Assembly: GCA_013400115.1 (NCBI GenBank)
Contig: VXBP01002355.1
Coordinates: 450,995 to 514,994 of the forward strand
Reading direction: 5' to 3'
Length of the DNA stretch: 64,000 nt
Source: Rhinopomastus cyanomelas
Lineage: Eukaryota; Chordata; Aves; Bucerotiformes; Rhinopomastidae
The notes under the pieces are model-generated. The model saw only the letters and a program-made list of their open reading frames with translations. It searched no databases and had not been told where the DNA came from. The translations under genes were made by a program, and so were the position numbers. Below, one piece after another: positions 36,537 to 48,800 of this stretch. Positions within the stretch are counted from its first letter, which is position 1; each line of letters opens with the position of its first letter.

Positions 36537-36930
36537 ATCACAGAATTACTGAGGCTAGTAAAAACCTCTGAGATCATCAAGTCCAGCCTGTGACCCAACA
36601 TCACTGTATCAGCTAGACCAGGGCTCTAAGTGCCACATCCAGCCTGTCTTTAAACACCTCCAGGGATGGAGACACCACTACTGCCCTGGGCAGTCCATTC
36701 CAGTGTCTGATCACCCTTTCCTTGAGGAAGGGCTTCCTAATGTCCAACCTAAACCCCCCTGGAGCAGCTTCAAGCCCTGCCCTCTTGTTCTGTTGCTAGT
36801 TGCCTGGGAGAAGAGCCTAATCCCCACCTGACTACAATCTGTCTTCAGCTAGTTCTAGAGAGGTTTCCCCCTGCCGAATCTCGTCTTCTCCAGACTAAGC
36901 AACCACAGCTCCCTCATCCTCTCTCCACCA
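36537..36930 (-). mobile_element. CR1 LINE 3' fragment
   Basis: Reversed CR1. It begins with the 3' tail (ATCACAGAATTACTGAGGCT) and continues with GCAGTCCATTCCAGTGTCTG and CTTCTCCAGACTAAGCAACC, the antisense of the frame end. It belongs to a diverged subfamily different from the 39-kb copy. Confidence 0.88.
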
Positions 36931-37633
36931 ATTCTAATTATATTGATTTTGAACAAAGGTTTTATGGAGTTTTCCTTTAAACTGTCTGCAGAGGAGCAGC
37001 AGCTTTACAGTATGTTTTAGTTCTTTGTGATGTTATATATAAGAAAGATTATGAGTCACACATTGGTCTTTTCTTCTACTCTTCATTGACTTTAATGACT
37101 ATGTGCTTCTGCCATATATTCTGTGAGCTTCCTAAAGTAAATCTCTGAGTGATATTTAATTTTCTTTCTTCCTTGACTCTTTAACTTTTAAAACTTTTAA
37201 GTAATGGAGTCCCATTTTCTTGTATTTGTCCCCGTGAGTCATTCTTAATTCTTTAGAAGAGTTTAACCAGAGTTCACTGATTCTCTTAACTCTTATTCAT
37301 GTCATTCTGGCACAAGAATGGCATTTTTTTCAGGGTTCGAATACTTTTTTTTGTAACTGCCTGAATTTAAATATTTTTACAGAGTCCTGAGAAGTTTGCA
37401 ACTTCTCTGAATGACTTCTGTACCTGGATAAGATATTTTAGTTCCGTGAGCATGGCTGTGCTTCTGTGCCATGACTATGGAGAAGTCAGCCATTCTTCTG
37501 CAATTTCCACTCCTGAAATGCTAAGCAGCTTCCTGAACAGCACCTTCTGACATAGTTTAATATTGGTCTGTCCCGTGTGTGGTCACTACGAGTGTAACAT
37601 CTCAGTACGGCAGTCCCAGTGCATTTTCATGGT

Positions 37634-38330
37634 ATCACAGACTGGTGGGGTTTGGAAGGGACCTCTGGAGATCACCTCATCCAATGCACCTGCTAGAGCA
37701 GATTCAGCTAGAGCAGATAACACAGAAACGTGTCCAGGTGGGTTTTGAATATCTCCAGAGTCAGACCACATGGCCTCTGTGGGTAGCCTGTTCCAGTGCT
37801 CTGCAGCCCTCACCATGAAAACGTTTTCCCTTATGCTCAAATTGAATCTTCTCTGTTCTCATTCAAACATATTTCCCCTTGTCCTATCTCTAGGCATCAC
37901 CAAGAGAAGCCTGGTCCCATCATCTTGACAATCACCCTTTAGATATTTACAAGCATTTATGAGATTTCCTCTCTAGGTTAAACAGCCCCAGCTCCCTCAA
38001 CCCCTCCCCATAACTCCAGCTCCCTGTTTATGTCAGTGGCTCTGCTCTGGACTCTATCCAGGAGCTCCCTGTCCCTCCTGAGCTAGGGGGCCCACAACTG
38101 AATGCAGTTCTCTAGATGCAACCGAATCAGGGCAGAGTAGAGGGGAATGAGAACCTCTCTCAACCTACTGGCTATACTCTTCTTAATGCACCCCAAGAGA
38201 CCATTTTCCTTCTTGGCCACAGGGACATATTGCTGGCTTATGGTCAGCCTACGCTTCACCAGCATCCCTAGGTCTTTTTTCCCGAGAGCTGCTCTCAAGT
38301 GGGTCAGTCCCCAGGTTCCTTCGTGTTTTT
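37634..38330 (-). mobile_element. CR1 LINE 3' fragment, longer copy
   Basis: A reversed CR1 fragment of about 700 bp. It includes the 3' UTR (TTTGGAAGGGACCTCTGGAG), the antisense of the reverse-transcriptase C-terminus (GGGGCCCACAACTGAATGCA) and further upstream coding sequence. Antisense frames contain stretches typical of the CR1 ORF2 end, such as LREVLIPLYSALIRLHLENC, but it is fragmented and not functional. Confidence 0.9.
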
Positions 38331-38334
38331 CTTA

Positions 38335-39120
38335 ATGAGGACAGTAAGTGTTGTTATTCCCATTTCATGTATGGTTCAGCATGCTTCAGTTTGTAACAGC
38401 CCCACTCTCCTGGTGAATGGCACACTTTAACACAGATTTTCAACAATTCGTGTCCTTATTACTGGAATTTTAGCAGGGCTATTCTGCTTTATTTATGGTG
38501 TCTATCTTAACTTTTTAAAGAAAAAAAAATCTTTAAAGACATATAATTCTGCATAGTCTGAAATTCCTGAGGTTTTGGATTAAAAATGCTTATGAAATGT
38601 ATAAATCTGAGTCCTGCTTTGGTGTATTTCCTATCTACACAGGTGCAGGGTTTCTTCCTCTTTTGCTTTACATGTATGGACTTTCTCTGTCTATTGTAGT
38701 AACATCCAAAAACATTAATATTGCATCAGAGGTGCCTGCTGAGTGTTTCTGACACTTGCCCTTGAAGAGGCACACATGTTAGTAATGATAACTCCAGCTG
38801 CTGCTAAATAAATCATAATGCCATCTTAAAAACATTGACAAAAAAGAAACAGATTCCATATTGAAAGCAGGCCAATCGTTCATACGAATGCCTTTCACAG
38901 AAATTCCTGGGCACCTGTTATAAGACTTACCCTTCACTTCTAATTAAAAGATATCCACAAGTGTTTTTATTAAATACACACATGGTCACCTCTTTTTATC
39001 TTCTCTTTTTTTTTTCTGGAGAGTGTAAAATCGTTTGCCAAGTGTTGTAGTCTGTACATTTGTGATCTGAGGGTCATGTTGAAACAGGGAAACTGCAAGG
39101 GTAAAAAAATGGTTGTAAAT
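38335..39120. other. Gene-free interval between CR1 copies
   Basis: AT-rich unique sequence between two CR1 copies. Nothing recognisable. Confidence 0.4.
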
Positions 39121-39121
39121 T

Positions 39122-39628
39122 ACAGAATCACGGAACATCAGGGACTGGAAGGGATGTCGAAAGATCGTCTAGTCCAATCCTCCTGCCAGAGCAGGATCAC
39201 CTAGAAAAAGTCGCACAGGAACATACCCAGGTGGGTCTTAAATGCCTCCAGAGAAGGAGACTCCACAACCCCCCTGGGCAGCCTGTTCCAGTGCTCCATC
39301 ACCCTCACTGTGGAGAAGTTCCTTCTCGTATTTGTATGGAACCTCTCATGTTCCAGCTTACACACATTACACCCTGTCCTATCACTAGATGACATTGAGC
39401 AGAGCCTGGCTCCATCCTCCTGACACCCACCCCTCAAATATTTATAAATATTAATGAGGTCACACCTCGGTCTCCTCCAAGCTAAAGAGACCCAGCTCCC
39501 TCAGCATTTCCTCACAAAGGAGGTGTTCTACTTCCTTCATTGTCTTCGCTGCTCTGCGCTGAACTCCCTTCAGCAGCAACATGTCCTTCTTCAACTGAGG
39601 GGCCCACAACTGGACACAAATTCTGAAA
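39122..39628 (-). mobile_element. CR1 LINE 3' fragment
   Basis: Reversed CR1. It shows the 3' terminus (ACAGAATCACGGAACATCAG, then GGACTGGAAGGGATGTC), the antisense of the RT end (GGGGCCCACAACTGGACACA) and CCTGTTCCAGTGCTCCATCA. It closely resembles the copy at 59196-59460. Confidence 0.9.
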
Positions 39629-39639
39629 CTATGTTTGTG

Positions 39640-42600
39640 CATGCAGTACATAGATGCTGCCCTCAAATGCAGGCACTTTTGAGCTGTTCTGCAGAAAGGA
39701 AAACATAATCCTGGTATCATTTCCCACTGCTGCAGCATAAGTATATTAGAGAAAAAGTGTTACACACGTTTCAATGCTAAGTAATGGAAGCATACACAGA
39801 ATATAATTTTTAATAACGCAGAGATTCTCCCATATTTTTTGCATAAAAGTAGCCAACTGAAACAAAATTCCTCTGCACTTAAGGTCACTCAGTTATTCTT
39901 CTGGTTTCCTGTTTTATGATGATTGGACGATCTTCTGTCCTACTCTGTAGGTCTTTTATCTAAAGTTTTTTGCCCTTTGTGATTTTTTTTAAATCTGTAC
40001 TTCTCGGAGGTAAACTGCAGGGTTAGAAAATTTACCACCAGCCTAGAACATTCTGATTTACTGGTAGCTCTCTAGAAGGAGTTCTCCATGCTTCTTCAGT
40101 GCTTTGCTTTCATGAGAATGAAAAAATTCCTTTTTTGTTGTCTTCTTCAGAAATATGACTTTGTGATGATTTTTCCATGTGTACCTGTAAGTTCTGCTGA
40201 GCAGTCTGCTTTCAACACAGGTTTTCGGGTATTCGTGTGTCTTCTGCTCCTTCTATGTGCTGTCCTTTGGAACAGAGTATTTGTATTGTTCTAGCTTAAA
40301 ACCAAAACAGAATAATAGTAATTTTCTTAAGAAGGTAAAATGACTAAGAACTTAGAGCATGCAAACTGTGGAGATAAGCACATGTATGCCAAGGTTTTTA
40401 AAACTTTGAACTTGTGTCTCCGTGAGAGAAAGAATTAGGTAGGTGAAAGCCAGGAGTAAATTTCTGAATGTTAACAGAACAAGTTTCATGACCTTGACGT
40501 GTAATAAAACCACAGAGAAGTTGTTACTACAAGGAGAATAGTCAACCCATTGGCTGTTCTGTACAGTGGGAGAAGCAGGGTGTATGTTCAGAGGCAACAA
40601 ATACTGCTAGTACTGACCTATCATTTTCAGTGTATGATGCTCAAACTCTGTGCCATGTAAGAGCTAAGAAGAGGTGCAGTGTAAACTAGAGAAGCAGTTC
40701 AGGACCAATGAATATTGACATGCTCTTGTTCAAGTATCTGGTTCACAAAATAATTCAGAAAAGTTATTTATAGGTAACTCCTAAGAAATAGCGGACATTT
40801 CATTGGGCAACATAATCTGGTGGAAATTAGCATGTACATATACATCTTTTGGTATCAGTCACCAGCCAGCTGTGACTAGCATGAGTGCTGGTGTGAAAGC
40901 ATTTCAACATACAAAATGGTGCATGTGCTCAAGCAAGAAACAGCACCATACCTCAGTCCTATCTCAGAGGTGGTGTACCACACATATGTATTAATTTAAG
41001 CCTTGTAGAAAACCAGGAGGCCCTGCGTGCCTGTTGTTTATATTGTTGTATGTATTGTCTAACACATTGAGGAAACAATTAAGGCACTGATTATGCAAAG
41101 AGAGTCCCTTAAACTGTGACAAGTTCAGTGTTAGGCTTATAGACCATTCCCATGTCCACAGGGCTAGAAAGTCTGCTCAAAGGCAGAGGAAGAGAGTAGT
41201 CTAGTTTGTAATAGTTTAATGTGCTTTAAGAAGAGAGTCGTCTATTTTGGAATAGTTTCATGTGCTTAAGGATCACTGGATAGAAAATAGAGTGTTTTGG
41301 ATGCTCACATTTTTTCCCTCTAGTTTAGACATATGCCAATGAATGACAGTAAGATGTCTGGGTCATTTAAGTTTGTTCCCCTAACCTTGTACATGAAGCC
41401 GTGTTGCTTTGTGACTATTGCCTAGGTAACCATCCATATTTTAGAAGCATTTTCTGTTCATTAGTCTCCTCCAGTGAAGCACTCAACAGCTAACAACTGA
41501 GTTGTGAGCTCATTTAAAATGCATTGATACTGTAACAGAAAATTAATCTAGAGTTAAAATTTAATGAAACTATTAAAACTGTTCCATATAATAAACAAAA
41601 AAGGAGAGTAAAAATTATCTGGCGTATTGTCATGCACAAAGTACGCAAAATATTTCATCTGCTGTCTGGCATTAACCCAGCTGAGATCTAGCTACCATGT
41701 AAAAAACAGATTAAACTAACATCCATCAAGGTGAAAGATAATTATTGCTTGTGTCAGACAACACCTGTTTTTGCAGCATTCCTCAGCTGAGTTAAACTAG
41801 AGACATGCTGAAGCTTTCCACTGAATTTTACATTTGACAGTTGCCTGAAGCAATTGTGTCTGTGAAACACCTTCACCTCTTCCTCTGTTTACTTTTTGGG
41901 TAGACTAAATGTGTTAAAATACTAAACAGAAAATTGTAAAATTAAGCAGAAAATCCAGCAACAAAATATTTGGTCAGTGCTGGATGTTTATTGGAAAAAA
42001 ATTACAATAAGGAGCTTTTTAAAGGGTTTTGTGAAGTTTACATGAAGATCTGTTGAAAACCTTAACTGAATTCTGCCTATGTTACTCAAGTGAAGAATTC
42101 CACTTACTGCACTGGAAGTTGGTAAGCCTGAAAGTAGTAGTCCCTAGTCCTAGATAATGCCATAATGCGTTCCTGCTGTGTTTAAGCAACATGACACAGG
42201 TTGTAAGGCAAGATGTTCATCCTGAGGTGCAAAGTAAACCGTATCACAGGCACCAATTTCACAACGAAGTCCTGCTTCAGTTGTGCCAAGACAGCTCAAT
42301 GCTCATGGATCAAAGTGCATTCTGGTACATGAAGAGCTCTGAGGCACATGCGTGCTATAGCTTTCAGAGACCAGTTCACAGAAGGATTTAGAGCCTTGTT
42401 TTTTGTTTTTGAAAACAGTGGAAAAGTTTGAAAATGCTGAAAAACATTTTCCCTGTGTATAGAAAAAGCACTGGAAATTTTATGTCATCGATTGCTCTTC
42501 AAGGTACAGTCCAACTTGATCAGGTTAAATACTAAAGTGTTCCAGCCAGAGCTCACTAATATCAGAAAGTGTCTTTTAATCAACCGAAACGAGATTTGGA

Positions 42601-43600
42601 TGGCACCTGAAAAAAAGGCCAGGTGGATGATTATGCTAAACAGTAAACCCCTAAATTAATGTGATTAGAGGAAATATTGCTTTAGAAAAGAGAAGGAAGA
42701 GCAAGGTCTGGTAGACTCCAAACTGCATATTGAGGCAAGAGGGAAAAGAACTGTCAGGGTGTGCAAGTAAGTGATCACCAATTGTCCCATTAAAAGCAAG
42801 AGGGACAGCACAATGAAAGCTACGCCAAGCTATGTCCAAAAGGTAAAGAAAAACCTCTCTGCAAAAAAAAGAAAAGTGTTTCCCAAGAGAGAAACACAGA
42901 GGTCCAGAGAAGAGAACGAGCTGAGGTCACAGATGTGATGTTTATTGGGGCAATAGATCCAGCGCCAGCACAGCATGCCTCATTGCAAAAGGAGGCAGTA
43001 GTTAACAGTGATTGGTAGTAGCTGATTTTAATGACACACAACTTCTAAAGATTGGAAAACAAACATGGTCAGATGGAGAGATGTGAAACAGATAAAATGT
43101 ATAAGCCAAAGGCCTTAAAGAAAAAGGTACTGCCACCAACAAGTCAGGGGAGGTAGTTGCACCGGTACAGATAGAAGTTAATCTAGTGAGAAATCTTTGC
43201 TGAATGATCAATCAGATAAACTCTTGGGGCTACCTCACCTATTTTGAAGAGATTCAGGGCAGTGTGGTCACAGCAAGGGCAGTGCCCACAAATTGAGAAT
43301 TTGAAGGGAACTTTTCTGTTGCAAACTCATATGGAAAGCAGACCTTGCTCAGCAGAGAATGTCCATAAATGAGTAACCATACCCCTGAGAGAATTTAGAG
43401 AGCAGGGAACAGAATGAAGTCAAGAGAGGCCAGAAATTGGCTAAAGTAAATAGAAATCTCAGCAAAATCCTGAGGTTTTGTGAAGATTGTAACGTAAGAG
43501 CAGTATTAAGTACTGACAGAGGAAGGACAGTTGGTGACAAAACAAGCATGAACATGAAATGCTCATGCTGAGTGGCATGATCTAGATGATCTAGATGTTA
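39640..43600. other. Gene-free interval with a small tandem duplication
   Basis: AT-rich unique sequence without supported genes. It contains the 41-bp duplication at 41190-41271. The small open frames are not recognisable. Confidence 0.4.
41190..41271. repeat. 41-bp tandem duplication, two copies
   Basis: Copy one at 41190-41230 and copy two at 41231-41271 share AAGAGAGT, GTCTA, AATAGTTT and ATGTGCTT in the same order and spacing, with a few substitutions. They are directly adjacent. Confidence 0.8.
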
Positions 43601-43631
43601 GATGTTAGGATTACTGGGTTTATTTGGATTT

Positions 43632-43691
43632 AGGGTGGACTGGATGATCTTTAAGGTCTTTTCCAACCTTATCATTACTGTGATACTGTGA
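43632..43691 (+). mobile_element. CR1 3'-end stub
   Basis: Only the last 60 bp of a CR1 copy are visible: TGGACTGGATGATCTTTAAG, TTTTCCAACC and a degenerate tail ACTGTGATACTGTGA. Confidence 0.8.
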
Positions 43692-43699
43692 AATAAAAA

Positions 43700-45490
43700 G
43701 GATGCTCTGCAAAAATCATGGTCTTACAATAGATGACAGAATGACCACAGAAATATTTCATAACACCTTAGCAACATCACTACATTAATTTCCAGAAACT
43801 TCAGGACAATGTATGGATATAATCTGACAGTACAGTAACCAGGAGCAGGAGTTAAGAGCAGGCAAACAGTAAAACTGTGTCTGTGGAAAGAGTTTTAGAG
43901 ATGCCTCAATAGAGGATGAGGTCAGTGGGGAAAGCTGTCAATTATGTGAGCTGGAAACCTACATTGCTGGGAGCTGTATTAACAATACAGCTGGTACTGA
44001 TTACATAGAAGAAGTACAGGAAATACCAGAAAGAGAAGATAAAAATTGTTCTTTGGTTTAAATGTATGAAAAATACATCTTTGTAGTTACAGTGGTAACT
44101 GTGGAAGGTCCTAGCGCATTTCTTTACGTCTCCCTTACTGTGCTGTTTCTGTACTTTAGAGTAATGGGCTCAGAGCATGGCCCAGTTACATCAAACCTAA
44201 CTCAGTAAAAGGTGTAGTTGGTCATTAGAGAAGTGCAATGTCAGTTGAAAGAACCAGATAATGTGCTTCCATATGATGTTTTTCAGTGTTTTATTTTTCA
44301 GACAAATCAGAGCGCAGACTTGACATACATTCTTTCAAATCCTAGCCATAAAAAACATTGTTATGGTTATGAAACATAGTTAGTACTTGCCCTGGAGTTT
44401 ATAGCCTGGAACTGTTTGAGTGCCAAATCTATATATCTCTCTGTATTAACACTGTAACCTCTAATGCTGTCCGAAATAGCTCAAAACTGGTAGAGAAAAA
44501 TCAAATGTAGGACAACATCCAATCTGAAGAACAAATCATTGGGATGAGCTGCCAAAGTGGAGATGGTCACAGCTGGAGCCTGGTTCAAGGAACTGATCCA
44601 CAGACCATGTGCACCAGCTGAGACCCACGCAATAAACCCACATGCACTGGTCTGCACGACACCACATACTTGAGCTGGTATCAGTGTTGACCATGACATA
44701 AATATGACTACCATATTTATCTTTCAGGTTTTTCCTGATCTGTGACCTCCAGATACCTACACAGCTAAAACCTTCTAATGAAACACCACTCGTACCTCAG
44801 TTTCTAACACATCTTTTTGTCTGGTTTTCACAAATTCAGTTTTCTCTTAGTTTCAATTCAGAAACATGGCAAAAATATTATTTTCCTACACTGGTATTTC
44901 ACTCACCTCTCTCTCACAATAATTCTCTCCATAGTCTAAGTCAGTAGAAGTGATTTGTCTTTTAAGGAGTTTCATTGATTGTATGAGCTTCTCATTCAGC
45001 ATCTAAATGTCAACAACTATTTTTAATCTGTTAATGTGTCTATTTTCCACTTTTTACTTCCAAAGGAACACCAGAGTGCTTCAATCCATGTATTTGACAG
45101 AAGCTCCATTAAAAACTTCTGAAGAAGTGCAGCCTGTTTGTGTTTGTTGTCCTCAGACACAGTGCCTACCAAAAAATACTGCAACAACAGACTGCTTGGG
45201 TCCTGAGATGAGTCTCTTGGGTCTCTTCAAGCTGATGAGTATTGGTCCGGTGTTCTGTTGTTAACCTCTTTTGTAATTTGTTCACTTTAATTTGATAGTA
45301 GAGCTCTTCAGGACAGAGACTTAGAGACTTTTTCTGCTTTGCATTTATGCAACATTGCTAGGACGTGCAGTCATGCCAATGGAAGAATGTCCCTCAGTGA
45401 CCTCGGTTGATGGTGGCTACCCTGTATCTTCTGAAATAACCACACACAATGGCCCATACATGGAAGACTTAACTTTTGGTCTTACTGGAT
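43700..45490. other. Gene-free interval
   Basis: Nothing recognisable. An 85-codon frame at 45007-45264 matches no protein I know. Confidence 0.4.
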
Positions 45491-45496
45491 GCTGCT

Positions 45497-45822
45497 GAGG
45501 AAAATGGGGTTGTTTAGTCTGGAGAAAAGGAGGCTGAGGGAAGACCTTATCCCCTTCACAACTGCCTGAAAGGAGGTGGGTCTCTTCTGTGAAGTCATTA
45601 GCTATAGGATGAGAGGAAATGGCTTCAAGTTGTACCACAGGAGGTTTAGATTGGACATTAGAAAAAATTTTTCACTGAAAGAGTGGTCAAATATTGGAAC
45701 AGGCTGCCCAAGGAAGTGGTGGAGTCACAGTTGCTGGAGATGTAGATCTGGCCCTTGGAAATACAGTTTTGTGAGCATGGTGGCACTGGGTTGATGGTTG
45801 GGCTTGAGTCTATGATTCTGTG
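45497..45822 (+). mobile_element. CR1 LINE 3' fragment
   Basis: Sense CR1 with TTTAGTCTGGAGAAAAGGAG, then GGAACAGGCTGCCCAAGGAA, ending in GAGTCTATGATTCTGTG. Small internal deletions make its 3' UTR shorter than in the other copies. Confidence 0.88.
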
Positions 45823-45829
45823 TTCAGCT

Positions 45830-48800
45830 AGCTGTCTAGAATTGCCTTGCAGAACCTTTCTTTAGCACCATACAGGGAGATTGTGTGTGTTTAAAGATGT
45901 CATGTCTAAAGAGACCTTTAATAAATTTGTTGCATTTGCTGCATAGCTTCAAAAATCATACTCTGGATGCTCCTGTGTATTTGCTTAGTCCAGAATAAAA
46001 TTGTCCCCAGCCAATTTTAGTGGCAGCGCTAGCTTCTAAACGTGTTCCCTCCAGATCTCTTACAAATGCATGCATTACCAACGGCAGTCCAATGAGCCGT
46101 TTTTGGAGCTGATTTGATTGATGCTTCTGTAATAGATTGCCAGTACAAGTCCTACGACAAATTAGATGTAAATGAGAGAGCAGGGGCACACGCAGGGTCT
46201 GCAGAGCAAGGGTCAGCTTCCGAAGTCTCACAGAGGTTTCAGTGTTTCATTTGGGGAATGGGTTTGATATACTGTTCTGAACTTCCCAGAGGAAACACAA
46301 GGGGGTCTGAGGGATTAAACACATGTTGGTCACCCACACCTGATGTTGTGAAGGTAAGAGCAGCCTCAGGGAGGCTGGAGACAAAACCTTTGCTATCCAT
46401 TATTATTCCAGTTGCTAGAGGTAACTTTCTCCCTAGATCACAGAAATAAGTGCCAATAGCTGTTCCTTCTCCAGCTTAGAAGCATCCCAACCTACAGCCT
46501 TTCCAGAGGGACAGGAAGCAGCACAATCACTCCCACACACAGAAGGAAAAAATAAATTCTTCTTGCGTTGCAGAAGGTTTGAATGGAAAGTGATGGCCAC
46601 CAAGCCTTGCTTAGCACAGCTGCCAGGGGCTGATCACATTGGCAGGGTCTCTGTTACACCTTGGGTTTGTGATTCTCTATAGGGAATGCTTGGGGAGTGT
46701 TTGACTGCTGCAGAGGGGAATGGTGAAGTCCAGCTTTATCCCTTGAGAAGTTTGATAGAAAAATACATAGAACCCACAGAGTTCTACATAGAACTAATCA
46801 AGCAACGATTCAGGTGATTGCTTTTCAAAAGTCTGATACAAATATGATTATTGATACAGTGTACAAAGTGTTAGTGCTTTAGATCAGCTCCCTGCATGAA
46901 ATTTCTGCAGGCTGTCATCCTACAAGCAAGATAGTTATTCCCTTTTTGCATTCCCACAGCCAGCTAACTATGCTCTTGGGTGGATAGAAGAAAGAGTATG
47001 TACCCTGGAAGCAAAACTTGCCTGCAAAAAAAGGTGGAAGGGTTACAAAGAGCTGTGTAAGTAGGCTTCGATGTTAAACGGTAAATCTAGAAGTTTTATT
47101 TGGAAAAATTAATAATGCCAAATATCTTTAAATTGCTTTAGGAATTTTATGCTTCTCATCTCTATCTTCCTGCTATAGTTCAGCTGAATAAATAAATAAA
47201 TGCAACTTTATTATTAAGCTGCATTGGAGAGGCAAAATTAACTATAATATTGTCAGTGATTATCACAGCTGCTCCCTGTTATTGGTCTTTGGGCTGCTTT
47301 TTTCCCCTCTGTTTGATGGAAGGAAGTAGTTGGTGATTCCAGCCTTACAGGCTGGTGAAATACAAGTCCTCATGAGGTGAAGTATGATTATTCTTACAGT
47401 GAGTGCTCAGGGAGCTGAACACTTGTAAGGTTTTGCCACTCACCTGTTGATACTGTAAGGCTCATTTGAACATCATGTAGCATCTAGCCATCACTTTTAA
47501 TGTGGTTGGAAATCTTTGTCATTCTTATGTGCCAATGAGTTCCAAAATTGATTGTGAACTTGAAGTAGGTACATTTTGCAGAGCCTTCAAAGTAATTTTA
47601 AAAGAATATTTCCCAATTTGTGTTGTTTGATAGGTCTAAAATGGATAAAGCATAATTGAGATAGTTATAGAATTTTCAGTCATGTTAAGAAGTGATCATA
47701 GCCGTGATGCAAGCAGGCCAAGATTTAGGGAGGAGCGTCAGCATAAGAATCTTAAATGCATTGTGTTTATCTGTTTTTCAGGGGACTATTTCTGGTGTAT
47801 GTCAGGAATGCAGGTGACAAACTTTTCCTTTTTGAAAAAAAAGATTCCAACTTCTCCATGATAAAGAGATTCCAGCCTGAGCATAAAAATGAAGCAGCAG
47901 TGCAGGGAGCCAAGTGAATTCATGTGTGCAGAGTATTCAAATTTTTTTTTTAACCAACTTTATCTGTGAACTCCCAGCCCTGGAGCCTATTTGAAATAAG
48001 ATAGGAAGCTTCAGTCTTGTCACAAATGCAGCTACAACTTGTCCTGGGGAAGCCTTCATAATGGGGTCAGGTAAAGTTCAATGAACTACCAAACCAGCAC
48101 TATTTCAGAAGTGCTAAGGTGCTCTTTCCACTGATCTCTCCACTCTCTCTGCCTGTTATTAAACTGGTAGTTTTTACAACATCAATAAAGAACTTTCCTA
48201 CCCAATTGCCCCAGACAAAGGCCTGAAAGCTAGGTTTAAACTATGAAAACTTTGTGTTAGGTTCATTTAAATTGTTTTGCTGTGTCAAATACTCACTTGA
48301 GTTCAAAAGTTCAGATGAACCATGAACTTTGTCATTTCACAGCAGGCAGTTCTACAAATATAATCCAAAAGTGAAAAAACATGCAGCATTTGAGGTTGCA
48401 GTTGTTGTTCTGTGTGGAATATATTTGGGGTTCAGCATTTGCAAAATTCTGCTTGACTTAAAACAACTTTTAGCTATTTAAAACACGGAGAATAACTAAA
48501 CACAATTAAGCCAAGTAATTCCTTGCTCCCTGACCTTTTGGGCTTTCAAACCAACACATATTCAGTGACTGATCATTACTGCACAAACTAAACCCAGCTA
48601 ATCTTCTTAATAAATTGTGAAGTCTTGTATGTCTCCTGGTTTCAGTGGTGGCTTTTCTCCCCGTCTGGAACATTGCAGAATATCAAAACAAATGGGTCAT
48701 GGTTTTACATATTTGTTTAAAGTTTGAACCTATGCCACCTCATGATGTTGTCTTGAGTTGAACAGGTTTTACAAGTATACGTGAAGTATAGGATCTGTTA

